A stretch of 5,880 nt of DNA from Candidatus Latescibacterota bacterium (GCA_018656855.1 JABHYP010000354.1:1-5880); one strand, 5' to 3'; numbered from the stretch's first letter, positions 1 through 4,978 are shown. Program-made: numbers and translations. Notes: a model not told the origin generated them from the letters alone.

Positions 1-1011
1 TAAAGATATTGGCTCATTGGACTCGCTTACCTGCTTGATTAATGAAAATAGCTGGTCGTTATTAACCACTTCAAGGAAATGATGCCCCTTCGCGTCGTGC
101 ACATCAACATCGATTACTCCGGCCGCCGCGGGATTTATATTGACAATCCTGAATTCAGTATCCACAAAAATCAATCCGTCATCAATACTGTTAATAATAG
201 TATCGCTTTTTTGTTTTTCTAAAACCATCCGTTCGATGTTGAGATCATGAAAGGATTTCAGTTTACGGGCCATAGTGTTGAAATCGTGTGCAAGTTGACC
301 CAGTTCGTCAGAGGACCTGGTTTTAATATGGACGTCATACTCGCCTTCGGAAAGCTTACTCATACCCTCCATCAAACGCTGGAGCGGACGGGTGACCATT
401 TTTGATAGTACAAGACTGAAAATAAGGCCAAATCCAATCGCAACACAACCGGTCAGGAGCATGGACATCATTGCCTGACGTGCTATCCGTTTTGCAATAT
501 CACTGGCTGTAAACATAGTGTTCTGATTGAGCTCACGTAGTCGGATAATGGCGTCGTATACCCTCTGAAAAGTGATTTGTATAGTATCAAAATACCATGA
601 TTCAGGGGAAAACACCTGACTATCAATAAGTGTCTGCAGTTTGGAAACGCTCACCAGGTATTCAGTGTAGGTGTTTTCCAGTTCGTTTAGTATTTCACCT
701 TCCTCCTCGATAGTGATGTTGTCCTTGGCTCGACCAAGCCATTGTAGGAATTCACTCTCGTTGGATCTTAACTGAAGCATGCCTGCATCTGTTCTTCCAA
801 GAAGAATCAGCAGAACTGCGCTGTCCTGACGCTCTAAGGCATCAATCATAATCTCAGCGGCGATTATGCTCTCGTAGTTATCACGGAGAATATTGGCGCT
901 CGCCTTTCCCAGCCGGGATAAGTTTATTAACGCCAAAGCAAGCACCAACACGACAAGAGAAAGGGCAATACCGTACCCGAGGATGATTTTTTTCCGTAGT
1001 GTCCAGGTCAT
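1..1011 (-). CDS. Membrane sensor histidine kinase (KinB/NtrY-like), N-terminal part; runs off left edge
   Basis: The 337 visible residues have no stop before the window edge. They begin MTWTLRKK and show a first membrane helix at about 9-31, a mostly helical periplasmic sensor region at 32-178, a second helix at 181-204, and a HAMP domain at about 205-257 (RPLQRLM, SSDELGQLAHDFNTMARKL). A PAS domain starts near 271 (IINSIDDGLIFVD, NINPAAA) and is cut by the edge. This order is that of two-component sensor kinases of the KinB/NtrY type, which autophosphorylate and pass phosphate to an NtrC-family regulator. The HisKA and ATPase domains, if present, lie outside, so a guanylate cyclase or other HAMP-PAS protein is not excluded. 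ATG 1011 has only a weak GTGAG upstream; GTG 1023 is an in-frame alternative. A good promoter lies about 55 bp upstream. Confidence 0.85.
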   Translation of the reverse strand, partial: MTWTLRKKIILGYGIALSLVVLVLALALINLSRLGKASANILRDNYESIIAAEIMIDALERQDSAVLLILLGRTDAGMLQLRSNESEFLQWLGRAKDNITIEEEGEILNELENTYTEYLVSVSKLQTLIDSQVFSPESWYFDTIQITFQRVYDAIIRLRELNQNTMFTASDIAKRIARQAMMSMLLTGCVAIGFGLIFSLVLSKMVTRPLQRLMEGMSKLSEGEYDVHIKTRSSDELGQLAHDFNTMARKLKSFHDLNIERMVLEKQKSDTIINSIDDGLIFVDTEFRIVNINPAAAGVIDVDVHDAKGHHFLEVVNNDQLFSLIKQVSESNEPISL

Positions 1012-1064
1012 ACTTAAACTCACGATTTTCAAAAAGATTAACTAAATTATCATTCAACTTGAGA

Positions 1065-1093
1065 AATATAAGGATGTGTAAAGAAATTGTCCA
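1065..1093 (-). promoter_or_regulatory. Sigma70-like promoter of the sensor kinase
   Basis: The minus strand reads TGGACA (1093-1088), a 17-bp spacer, then TATATT (1070-1065). Each box matches consensus at five of six positions. Predicted initiation is near 1058, giving a leader of about 47 nt before ATG 1011. The promoter starts about 20 bp after the end of the truncated intron, so the kinase does not need upstream transcription. Confidence 0.6.
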
Positions 1094-1113
1094 TAGATTA
1101 TTAATTAACTAAA

Positions 1114-1294
1114 GCCGGGTTACCCCGCCGCGCCAGCCTTGTATCCGGTTTCTGTTCGTCTGGCCAGCACTTTGCCTGCGGCTTCCTTCAGATTCCACCT
1201 CACGATGGACACACTTGCCGTCCGGCTAACAGTTCCCCCTGTCTGGCCTGTAGAGGACTTGCACCTCCAAGTGGGTGCGCCCTGCCGGGCGCAC
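1114..1294 (-). mobile_element. Group IIC intron, 5' fragment (part of domain I) only
   Basis: Read on the minus strand, this stretch begins GTGCGCCCGGCAGGGCGCAC, matching the GUGYG start and first stem-loop of bacterial class C introns. It then carries, in order, the domain I landmarks I recall from the Oceanobacillus iheyensis intron: CTGTTAGCC (about 1234-1226), AAGTGTGTCC (about 1217-1208), GGAATCTGAAGGAAGC (1196-1181), GGCAAA (about 1176-1171) and GACGAACAG (about 1160-1152), then GGATACAAGGC. Similarity stops near 1114. The rest of domain I, domains II-VI, the catalytic domain V hairpin and the reverse transcriptase gene are absent, so it cannot splice or move by itself. The 5' end follows a terminator T-tract, the usual target of class C introns. 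It is more GC-rich than its surroundings. The 80-codon open frame across it on the plus strand is not a gene. Confidence 0.85.
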
Positions 1295-1326
1295 ATAATA
1301 AAACCACCGCTTAAAACGATGGTTTT
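1295..1326 (-). terminator. Intrinsic terminator of the broken response regulator; intron insertion target
   Basis: On the minus strand, AAAACCATCG (1326-1317) pairs with CGGTGGTTTT (1309-1300) around a 7-nt loop. The stem has 10 pairs including one G-T wobble, which would be a mismatch on the plus strand, so it works leftward. It is followed by T-rich TTTTATTAT, and the intron begins at the next base (1294). It lies 24 bp after the remnant's stop codon. Confidence 0.75.
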
Positions 1327-1349
1327 TAAATTCTTTGATTTATTACTTC

Positions 1350-1516
1350 TTAGTTCTTCTCAAACAGTACCTCGTCAATAATCTCTAAAATCTTTGATGG
1401 CATGAAATGAGGTTTAACCAGAAAAAACAATGCGCTGTGTTTAAGGCTTCTCGTTTTTTCTTCTGGACTGTCCAAGTGGTTAAAATGATTGTCGGAATTT
1501 CCTTGAGCGCTTTATC
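1350..1516 (-). pseudogene. C-terminal remnant of a response regulator receiver domain, frameshifted
   Basis: The first frame, from 1516, reads DKALKEIPTIILTTW and continues to NTAHCFF. After a run of six T on the minus strand (1422-1427), the sense moves to another frame, reading LVKPHFMPSKILEIIDEVL and ending FEKN with stop at 1350-1352. Joined, these match the end of a CheY-like receiver: beta-4 with its conserved Thr (TIILTT), the conserved Lys-Pro after beta-5 (VKP) and the last helix. The phosphoacceptor Asp half is missing. Loss of one T in the run explains the frameshift. The left boundary of homology coincides with the stop codon of the pilin gene (1512-1514), so the receiver was cut by a rearrangement there. 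Its terminator survives downstream. It is a decayed gene, unlikely to make a functional protein. Confidence 0.7.
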
Positions 1517-1892
1517 CCCCTGGTGCTTGTATAAATTCGTAGATGACGAACCTGACCAGAGCGTATGATGAGAAAATAATAATCAGCCCGAGGGTAGCCC
1601 AAATAAGTGTGTTTTTACCTTTAGCCACTTGTTCCGCGTTCCCTGCCGCGGTCATCCACAAAAAGCCGCCGTAAATGAAGAGCGCCAATGCAAGAGAACC
1701 GACAACGCCGAGAATTCCCCGGATAACGTCGCCGATGAAGGTTTGAGGGGTAACGTCGGCACCGAGGGGATTGTCGAGACAAACAGTACCTTGTGGGCAA
1801 TCCTTTATACTAAATCCGGCTTCGCAAATATTTGCATATGAGAAAATAATGATGGCTGTTATCACTATTCCCAAAATGAAAGATGTTTTCAT
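1512..1892 (-). CDS. TrbC/VirB2-like T4SS pilin (T4SS_pilin family)
   Basis: The 126-residue protein has an N-terminal signal-like helix (3-20, likely cleavage after CEA at about 25) and a short linker with two cysteines (C32, C38). Two membrane helices follow, at about 56-80 and 95-119, separated by a short basic loop. The segment GGFLWMTAAGN, then KGKN, then a second helix with GLIIIFSSYALV is the hallmark of the small two-helix pilins annotated as T4SS pilin, common in Patescibacteria and related to VirB2/TrbC. Such pilins build conjugation or DNA-uptake pili in the envelope. No VirB4, VirB6 or other T4SS gene is visible, so it is an orphan here. There is no ribosome binding site before ATG 1892, and only a weak TATTAT (1917-1922) as a possible -10. 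Its last codons overlap the receiver remnant. Confidence 0.75.
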   Translation of the reverse strand: MKTSFILGIVITAIIIFSYANICEAGFSIKDCPQGTVCLDNPLGADVTPQTFIGDVIRGILGVVGSLALALFIYGGFLWMTAAGNAEQVAKGKNTLIWATLGLIIIFSSYALVRFVIYEFIQAPGG

Positions 1893-1932
1893 AATATATA
1901 ACTTATTGATATTTCTATAATAACATATCTAT

Positions 1933-1971
1933 TACAAATACAAAAGGAATGGCTGAATATTACCATCCCTT
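1933..1971 (-). terminator. Intrinsic terminator of the TPR protein gene
   Basis: On the minus strand, AAGGGATGG (1971-1963) pairs with CCATTCCTT (1952-1944) around a 10-nt loop. The stem has nine pairs including a G-T wobble that only works leftward. The T-rich TTGTATTTGT follows. It sits about 20 bp past the stop of the TPR gene and separates it from the pilin gene. Confidence 0.65.
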
Positions 1972-1991
1972 CTGTGATTTAAAAGAGCTTT

Positions 1992-2954
1992 TTACTTCTC
2001 TGCCATCGAACCGAACCGCCCCTGAATAACTTTCATTGTGATTTTAGGCTGGTCGGTGATGGCTATAATTTTGAATTTATCTGTGGTTTTATTTGGATAA
2101 ACCACATCTTTTCCATCTTTAACTACGTATCCGTCATCATACAATAGTTTGTAATTGAAATCACTTGATGATATGCCATAATTAATAAGTACTCCATATG
2201 GGAACATAATCCAGTGGTCTGTCTTTTCTCCAGCCTTGAGGGAAAAGGTATAGGTGCCCGGCTCATAGATTTTGAAGTTCGGAGGAATACTGCCGAACTC
2301 AGAAGCAGCGTTCCTCCAATACTGAATGTCCTGTTCCTCGAACTTTGTCTTGGATACAGCCAGGAGTTTTGCCTTGATCGCCTCGAAGTACTTTGATGAA
2401 TAATTGACCGCTTTTCGGTAAAATGACAAGCTTGCTTCACCACTGACCTCCTCACCTTTTTCATATAAAATATCGGCTATTTTGTCAGCATATCTGGAGT
2501 CATAACGGACAGCCAGTTCATAATGGCCGGAATCATAAAGGTATTGTGCGACTTCCAGTCTCAAATCCTTATCCCACTCAATCGCCTTATCAAAGAGTCC
2601 TCTGGCAGTATCAGTCTGGCTGGTTTTTAAGAAGACTTGTGCTTCCTGTCGGTAAAGTGGTGCGATGGATTCGCTCAACTTGGGTTTCAAACCGAGCGCT
2701 TTCAAAAACATCTCATCGTCCTGATAGCCTTGTTTTACACGGCACACTCCCCACCAGTACCAAATGTCTGCTTTCTGGCTGTCCTTTTGGACCAAAGCCT
2801 GGAATACAGCTTCTGACAGGCGGTACTGGCCGTCGTCCATGAGCTTTTTAGCTTCTTTGAGTGTCCCCTGGCCGTAGATTGAGGTCCCTAATACAATAAT
2901 AACCACCACAGCAAGGAAACCTATCCTCGCCAGGATAGTGTTATGCTTTTTCAT
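1992..2954 (-). CDS. Secreted TPR-like repeat protein with unknown C-terminal domain
   Basis: The start is ATG 2954, with AGGAGG (2962-2967) seven bases upstream; a TTG 18 bases earlier would overlap this site and is rejected. The product has 320 residues. A signal peptide covers 1 to about 28 (MKKHN, then a long hydrophobic core, then SIYGQ). Residues about 31-195 form helical pairs typical of tetratricopeptide repeats, for example LKEAKKLMDDGQYRLSEAVF and LYDSGHYELAVRY. From about 225 on the sequence looks beta-rich (YEPGTYTFSLKAGEKTDHW), and I do not recognise that part as a known domain. TPR arrays scaffold protein assemblies, so a periplasmic or outer-membrane-associated role is likely but the partner is unknown. 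It has its own promoter upstream and terminator downstream, so it is probably monocistronic. Confidence 0.8.
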   Translation of the reverse strand: MKKHNTILARIGFLAVVVIIVLGTSIYGQGTLKEAKKLMDDGQYRLSEAVFQALVQKDSQKADIWYWWGVCRVKQGYQDDEMFLKALGLKPKLSESIAPLYRQEAQVFLKTSQTDTARGLFDKAIEWDKDLRLEVAQYLYDSGHYELAVRYDSRYADKIADILYEKGEEVSGEASLSFYRKAVNYSSKYFEAIKAKLLAVSKTKFEEQDIQYWRNAASEFGSIPPNFKIYEPGTYTFSLKAGEKTDHWIMFPYGVLINYGISSSDFNYKLLYDDGYVVKDGKDVVYPNKTTDKFKIIAITDQPKITMKVIQGRFGSMAEK

Positions 2955-3000
2955 TACTTCGCCTCCTAACAAGAATGTGTAAAGAACTGTTTATGCACAT

Positions 3001-3023
3001 GTTGAGATAATATGCTTCTCAAC
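3001..3023. promoter_or_regulatory. Palindrome across the start of the TPR transcript, possible operator
   Basis: GTTGAGA (3001-3007) and TCTCAAC (3017-3023) form a perfect 7-bp inverted repeat with a 9-bp centre. It begins inside the -10 box and covers the predicted start of transcription. A second inverted repeat, ATATGCT (3010-3016) with AGCATAT (3027-3033), overlaps it. The place and symmetry suit a repressor site, but a hairpin at the 5' end of the mRNA is equally possible. Confidence 0.4.
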
Positions 3024-3050
3024 CGTAGCATATATTGAATAGTATGTCAA
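3022..3050 (-). promoter_or_regulatory. Sigma70-like extended -10 promoter of the TPR gene
   Basis: The minus strand has a perfect TTGACA (3050-3045), a 17-bp spacer ending in TGC, and TACGGT (3027-3022), which keeps the key T, A and final T of the -10 box. The TG one base before it makes an extended -10. It starts 7 bp after the stop codon of the membrane protein gene. Predicted initiation near 3015 leaves a leader of about 60 nt before ATG 2954. Confidence 0.65.
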
Positions 3051-3057
3051 TACCTGC

Positions 3058-3600
3058 TCAGTTTGTGGCTGAGACAGGTGGAACAGTCGTTTGTTTTTGG
3101 TTGTATTTCAATATCATGTAAAGACTAAGTGCAATTGTAAATGTGAGATTCGGCAATAATGTTATTTCAAATCCGGAATCGTTCATGGGATTAACATCAA
3201 AGGCGGTCACGTATACGTCGCCGAACAGCACGATAATGAAAGTGATGATAAGGACTATCAGCCGCGCCGCAATATTTTCGTTCTTTTTGATATTCTTAAT
3301 GCAGTACCAAGCAACGAAGTAGCCTGTTAACGAAGGTATCAGAATCCCGAACAGACCAATGGAAAAAGGATTTGTTATCACCAGAGATTTGACAATCATC
3401 AGCGGGATGGATATACCGATTGATTTTGAGCCATAATAAATGAGAAATCCTGTGGTGAAGGCCGACATCCGGATGGTTTTCTCAATCGCGTCATTTGGAG
3501 AGAAAATCATTTTAGCAACGAGGAAGAGTATACCGAGAATGCTGGCAACGATTAAAACATGGGTCATCACATTGAAGAAGTGATTGATAAAAATAGTCAT
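3058..3600 (-). CDS. Hypothetical membrane protein, about five transmembrane helices
   Basis: The 180-residue protein is strongly hydrophobic, with likely membrane helices at about 12-32, 45-67, 78-101, 110-134 and 146-165. A short basic loop (KNIKKNE, 102-108) and a polar tail (NQKQTTVPPVSATN) flank them. I do not recognise a family or any catalytic motif. ATG 3600 is supported by AAGGTGG about seven bases upstream. The gene follows the recombinase by 53 bp, without a visible terminator, so the two may be co-transcribed. A 17-codon frame between them ends in an ATGA overlap with this start. If the upstream segment inverts, this protein would be a candidate output. Confidence 0.75.
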   Translation of the reverse strand: MTIFINHFFNVMTHVLIVASILGILFLVAKMIFSPNDAIEKTIRMSAFTTGFLIYYGSKSIGISIPLMIVKSLVITNPFSIGLFGILIPSLTGYFVAWYCIKNIKKNENIAARLIVLIITFIIVLFGDVYVTAFDVNPMNDSGFEITLLPNLTFTIALSLYMILKYNQKQTTVPPVSATN

Positions 3601-3650
3601 CTTGAGCCACCTTTCAGGATAGAATCACAAACAGTACATCTGAAATTCAT
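3597..3650 (-). CDS. Possible 17-codon CxxC mini-ORF coupled to the membrane protein
   Basis: The frame reads MNFRCTVCDSILKGGSR. It starts three bases after the recombinase stop codon and ends in a TGA that overlaps the ATG of the membrane protein (ATGA), the layout of translational coupling. It contains one CxxC pair, the sort of motif that binds a metal when paired with another. It has no clear ribosome binding site of its own, though reinitiation from the recombinase stop is possible. At this length it may be chance, so treat it as a candidate only. Confidence 0.2.
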   Translation of the reverse strand: MNFRCTVCDSILKGGSR

Positions 3651-3653
3651 TAT

Positions 3654-4337
3654 TTACATACCGTGATAAAGCTTCTCGACCGCCTTTTTCCCCTCTGATT
3701 CAAGAACACCGGCGTATACCTGAGTGGTCTTGATTGAGGCATGGCCGAGCTGCTTCTGGACAAACCGGTAATTGAAATTACTCGCGGTCAAAAGAAACGT
3801 TGTGTATGTATGCCGTAAACAGTGAATGTGAAAATGAGCGGGTAGTTCGGCCCTGCCCATGATAATTTTGAAAAACTTTTGCAATGCTCGTTTTGATATT
3901 TTTCCTCCTTTCAGGTTGTTTAAAAGGTTGGAGTCCTCTTCTATACTGTACCCAAACCGATCTTTATATCCGAGATACATCTGGCATTTCCGTTTGAAAT
4001 CGGCGTTGATCCAAACAGCTCTTTTTTTGTTTCCCTTGCCGATAACAACTATTGATGACCGGTTACAATCAATAATGAGGTTGCTATGTTTGAGCGTAGC
4101 CATTTCCTCAACCCGCAGTCCAGCGTTGAGTCCAAGTTCAATCATGAACCAGTTCCGCACCGGAGTGAATTTTTCGCACCGCAAACCACACGCCCTGGCC
4201 GAAGTGCATGATTTTCGTAATTTTTTTATTTCTTTGGTGTTCAGACATTTACGCTCGTCCATAACCCATTGAATATTTTGTACTTTATGAAGTGGTTCTT
4301 TTTTCATCAGAAAGGTGAACCAGGTTGCGATAGGCAT
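3654..4337 (-). CDS. Tyrosine recombinase, catalytic domain only (Xer/FimB-like size)
   Basis: The 227-codon frame contains a complete tyrosine recombinase catalytic domain: Arg75 in NAGLRVEEMATL, Lys101 in GKGNKKR, His172 and Arg175 in HCLRHT, His199 in QLGHAS, and nucleophile Tyr208 in QVYAG. These enzymes cut and rejoin DNA at paired inverted arms through a 3'-phosphotyrosine. The usual N-terminal SAM-like core-binding domain is missing: only about 30 residues precede the catalytic part, and stops close all frames upstream. FimB/FimE-type invertases are similarly short (about 200 residues). No ribosome binding site precedes ATG 4337. ATG 4307 (inside a repeat spacer) and ATG 4262 are alternatives, the last giving 202 residues. 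Codons 6-15 overlap one copy of a 28-bp inverted site. The membrane protein gene lies 53 bp downstream. Confidence 0.85.
   Translation of the reverse strand: MPIATWFTFLMKKEPLHKVQNIQWVMDERKCLNTKEIKKLRKSCTSARACGLRCEKFTPVRNWFMIELGLNAGLRVEEMATLKHSNLIIDCNRSSIVVIGKGNKKRAVWINADFKRKCQMYLGYKDRFGYSIEEDSNLLNNLKGGKISKRALQKFFKIIMGRAELPAHFHIHCLRHTYTTFLLTASNFNYRFVQKQLGHASIKTTQVYAGVLESEGKKAVEKLYHGM
4294..4321 (+). repeat. 28-bp recombinase-type site, copy A (11-6-11)
   Basis: Plus strand: arm GGTTCTTTTTT (4294-4304), spacer CATCAG (4305-4310), arm AAAGGTGAACC (4311-4321). The arms are inverted repeats of each other at 8 of 11 positions. The site lies inside the 5' end of the recombinase frame. It matches copy B, read on the other strand, at 23 of 28 positions, with the spacer fully conserved and no similarity beyond the arms. 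Confidence 0.6.
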
Positions 4338-4601
4338 AAAAAGGGGGTTATTAGTGAATTAGACGGAGGATAATATGACGAAAAGATACAATAATCCCTT
4401 ATTATTCAGGGATTACAGTGTAAAAGCGGAGAACGACAGGAGGTATTAAACGTAAGATAGGGATGAAAGAAAAAAAGAAGTCAAACGATAAAAAAGAGGG
4501 AAAATATTAAAATTGAGAAGGCAGAGAAAATGGCGGGATATACTTGTAATAATTGGAGTTACTGGAGAGTTTAAAATTCAAAAAGGTTCATTTATCTGAT
4601 G
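4305..4601. other. Candidate invertible segment with no convincing gene
   Basis: This ~297-bp stretch runs from spacer to spacer of the two inverted 28-bp sites. It is AT-rich, strongly purine-biased on the plus strand, and all minus-strand frames are broken by stops. It holds an 8-bp hairpin (TAATCCCT 4392-4399 with AGGGATTA 4408-4415) and a weak promoter-like pair on the minus strand (TTGACT, 19 bp, TATCTT, about 4485-4455). A tiny plus-strand ORF also lies in it. Size and layout resemble promoter inversion switches such as fimS, but inversion is inferred, not seen. Confidence 0.4.
4375..4449 (+). CDS. Possible 24-codon peptide ORF on the plus strand
   Basis: The frame begins MTKRYNNPLLF and ends NDRRY with stop at 4447-4449. 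It has GGAGG five bases before the ATG, as good a ribosome binding site as the real genes have. It has no recognisable motif, and no clear promoter precedes it. It lies wholly in the candidate invertible segment, so inversion would turn it to face the recombinase. It is short enough to be chance. Confidence 0.2.
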   Translation: MTKRYNNPLLFRDYSVKAENDRRY

Positions 4602-4612
4602 AAAAGTGAACC
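4585..4612 (-). repeat. 28-bp recombinase-type site, copy B (11-6-11), inverted relative to copy A
   Basis: Minus strand: arm GGTTCACTTTT (4612-4602), spacer CATCAG (4601-4596), arm ATAAATGAACC (4595-4585). The arms are inverted repeats at 9 of 11 positions. The spacer is identical to copy A but lies on the opposite strand, so the two are in inverted orientation. On the minus strand it is followed by TTTTTGAATTTT, so a back-up terminator role is an alternative. Confidence 0.6.
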
Positions 4613-4684
4613 TTATTGAAATGATAATATAAGAATGTGGATTTGTCAATGAAAATTTTATCCAAAAGAAACTATGACAAGCAT

Positions 4685-4720
4685 AAAAAAACCGCCAAAC
4701 CTTAATTTCTGGTCTGGCGG
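4685..4720 (-). terminator. Strong intrinsic terminator (sRNA and ArdC operon)
   Basis: On the minus strand, CCGCCAGACC (4720-4711) pairs with GGTTTGGCGG (4701-4692) around a 9-nt loop, followed by seven T (4691-4685). The stem has ten pairs including one G-T wobble that would be a C/A mismatch on the other strand, so it acts leftward. It lies 71 bp beyond the last gene of the operon. Confidence 0.85.
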
Positions 4721-4760
4721 CAAATTGCGTTTTTCCTTTCCAGAAAAATCACAACTCAAC
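4685..4760 (-). ncRNA. Candidate small RNA of about 76 nt
   Basis: A near-consensus promoter (4795-4767) would start RNA near 4760, and the strong terminator ends it at 4685. Between them lies a second hairpin at 4754-4725: TTGTG, one bulged A, TTTTTC, a 7-nt loop (TGGAAAG), GAAAAA, CGCAA. It has 11 pairs, one of them a G-T wobble valid only on the minus strand. So both hairpins favour leftward RNA. A frame starting at GTG 4760 could read through both hairpins, but hairpin plus T-tract is a better explanation than protein coding. I do not recognise a known RNA family, and its target is unknown. It could also be a 3'-UTR-derived RNA of the ArdC operon. Confidence 0.5.
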
Positions 4761-4766
4761 ACTATT

Positions 4767-4795
4767 ATTGTACCTCCTATATGACTATTCGTCAA
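4767..4795 (-). promoter_or_regulatory. Sigma70-like promoter of the candidate small RNA
   Basis: The minus strand reads TTGACG (4795-4790), a 17-bp spacer, then TACAAT (4772-4767); each box differs from consensus at one base. The -35 box overlaps the stop codon of the 59-aa gene. An AGGAGG in the spacer has no convincing start codon or gene after it. Confidence 0.6.
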
Positions 4796-4971
4796 TCCCC
4801 CTCGAACATATGTATTGTCGCGTCCGGGCTTTGTTCATTCTGTTTCTCTGTCGTCTGGAAGACGGCAATCTGAACCTTGCCGAGAACGCCGAGATCAAGC
4901 TGACCGGCCAGATAGTCTTTACCGTGCTTGTCAGACTTCGTCCATAATGCACCAATTTTCCTGAGTGCCAT
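4792..4971 (-). CDS. Small DUF736-like protein of mobile elements
   Basis: The start is ATG 4971, ten bases after AGGAGG; a TTG 21 bases earlier would read through that site and is rejected. The 59-residue product begins MALRKIGALWTKSDKHGK and ends SPDATIHMFEGD. The order IGxLW, a short polar turn, GYLAG-like YLAGQL, an AVF strand and a PDxxIH end resembles DUF736-type small proteins carried by plasmids and phages, but it is shorter than the usual ~100 residues. The assignment is by eye and moderate. No biochemical role is established for that family. It is the last gene of the ArdC operon: the ribosome binding site overlaps the end of the preceding gene, with 7 bp between stop and start. A promoter and terminator for a possible small RNA follow. 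Confidence 0.65.
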   Translation of the reverse strand: MALRKIGALWTKSDKHGKDYLAGQLDLGVLGKVQIAVFQTTEKQNEQSPDATIHMFEGD

Positions 4972-4978
4972 TATCTTT

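Noticed and set aside
1139..1381. 80-codon open frame on the plus strand
   Set aside because: It runs antisense through the group IIC intron fragment and the terminator; the RNA landmarks explain the sequence.
1070..2990. Near-identical 16-mers aagRatgtgtaaagaa at 1070-1085 and 2971-2986, both upstream of minus-strand genes
   Set aside because: One falls in the kinase promoter spacer and the other in the TPR leader, so they hold different positions relative to transcription; a single such pair is close to chance in 5.9 kb.
1361..3637. The 10-mer caaacagtac three times (1361, 1780, 3628)
   Set aside because: Two copies lie in coding or former coding sequence in different contexts, no similarity extends beyond it, and spacing is irregular; probably coincidence.
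1629..4272. Plus-strand open frames opposite the pilin, TPR and recombinase genes
   Set aside because: They are antisense shadows of well-supported genes, with no promoter, ribosome binding site or recognisable protein features.
3654..4612. Integron (integrase with attI/attC cassettes)
   Set aside because: The recombinase shows no integron-specific extra segment that I can see, and the gaps between downstream genes share no attC-like imperfect inverted repeat.
4294..4612. The two 28-bp sites as attL/attR of an integrated element
   Set aside because: att ends of an integrated element are in direct orientation; these spacers are inverted and only about 290 bp apart.
4463..4620. Further tiny plus-strand frames (15, 14 and 6 codons) in the AT-rich segment
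   Set aside because: They are very short, lack good ribosome binding sites, have no motif, and are expected by chance.
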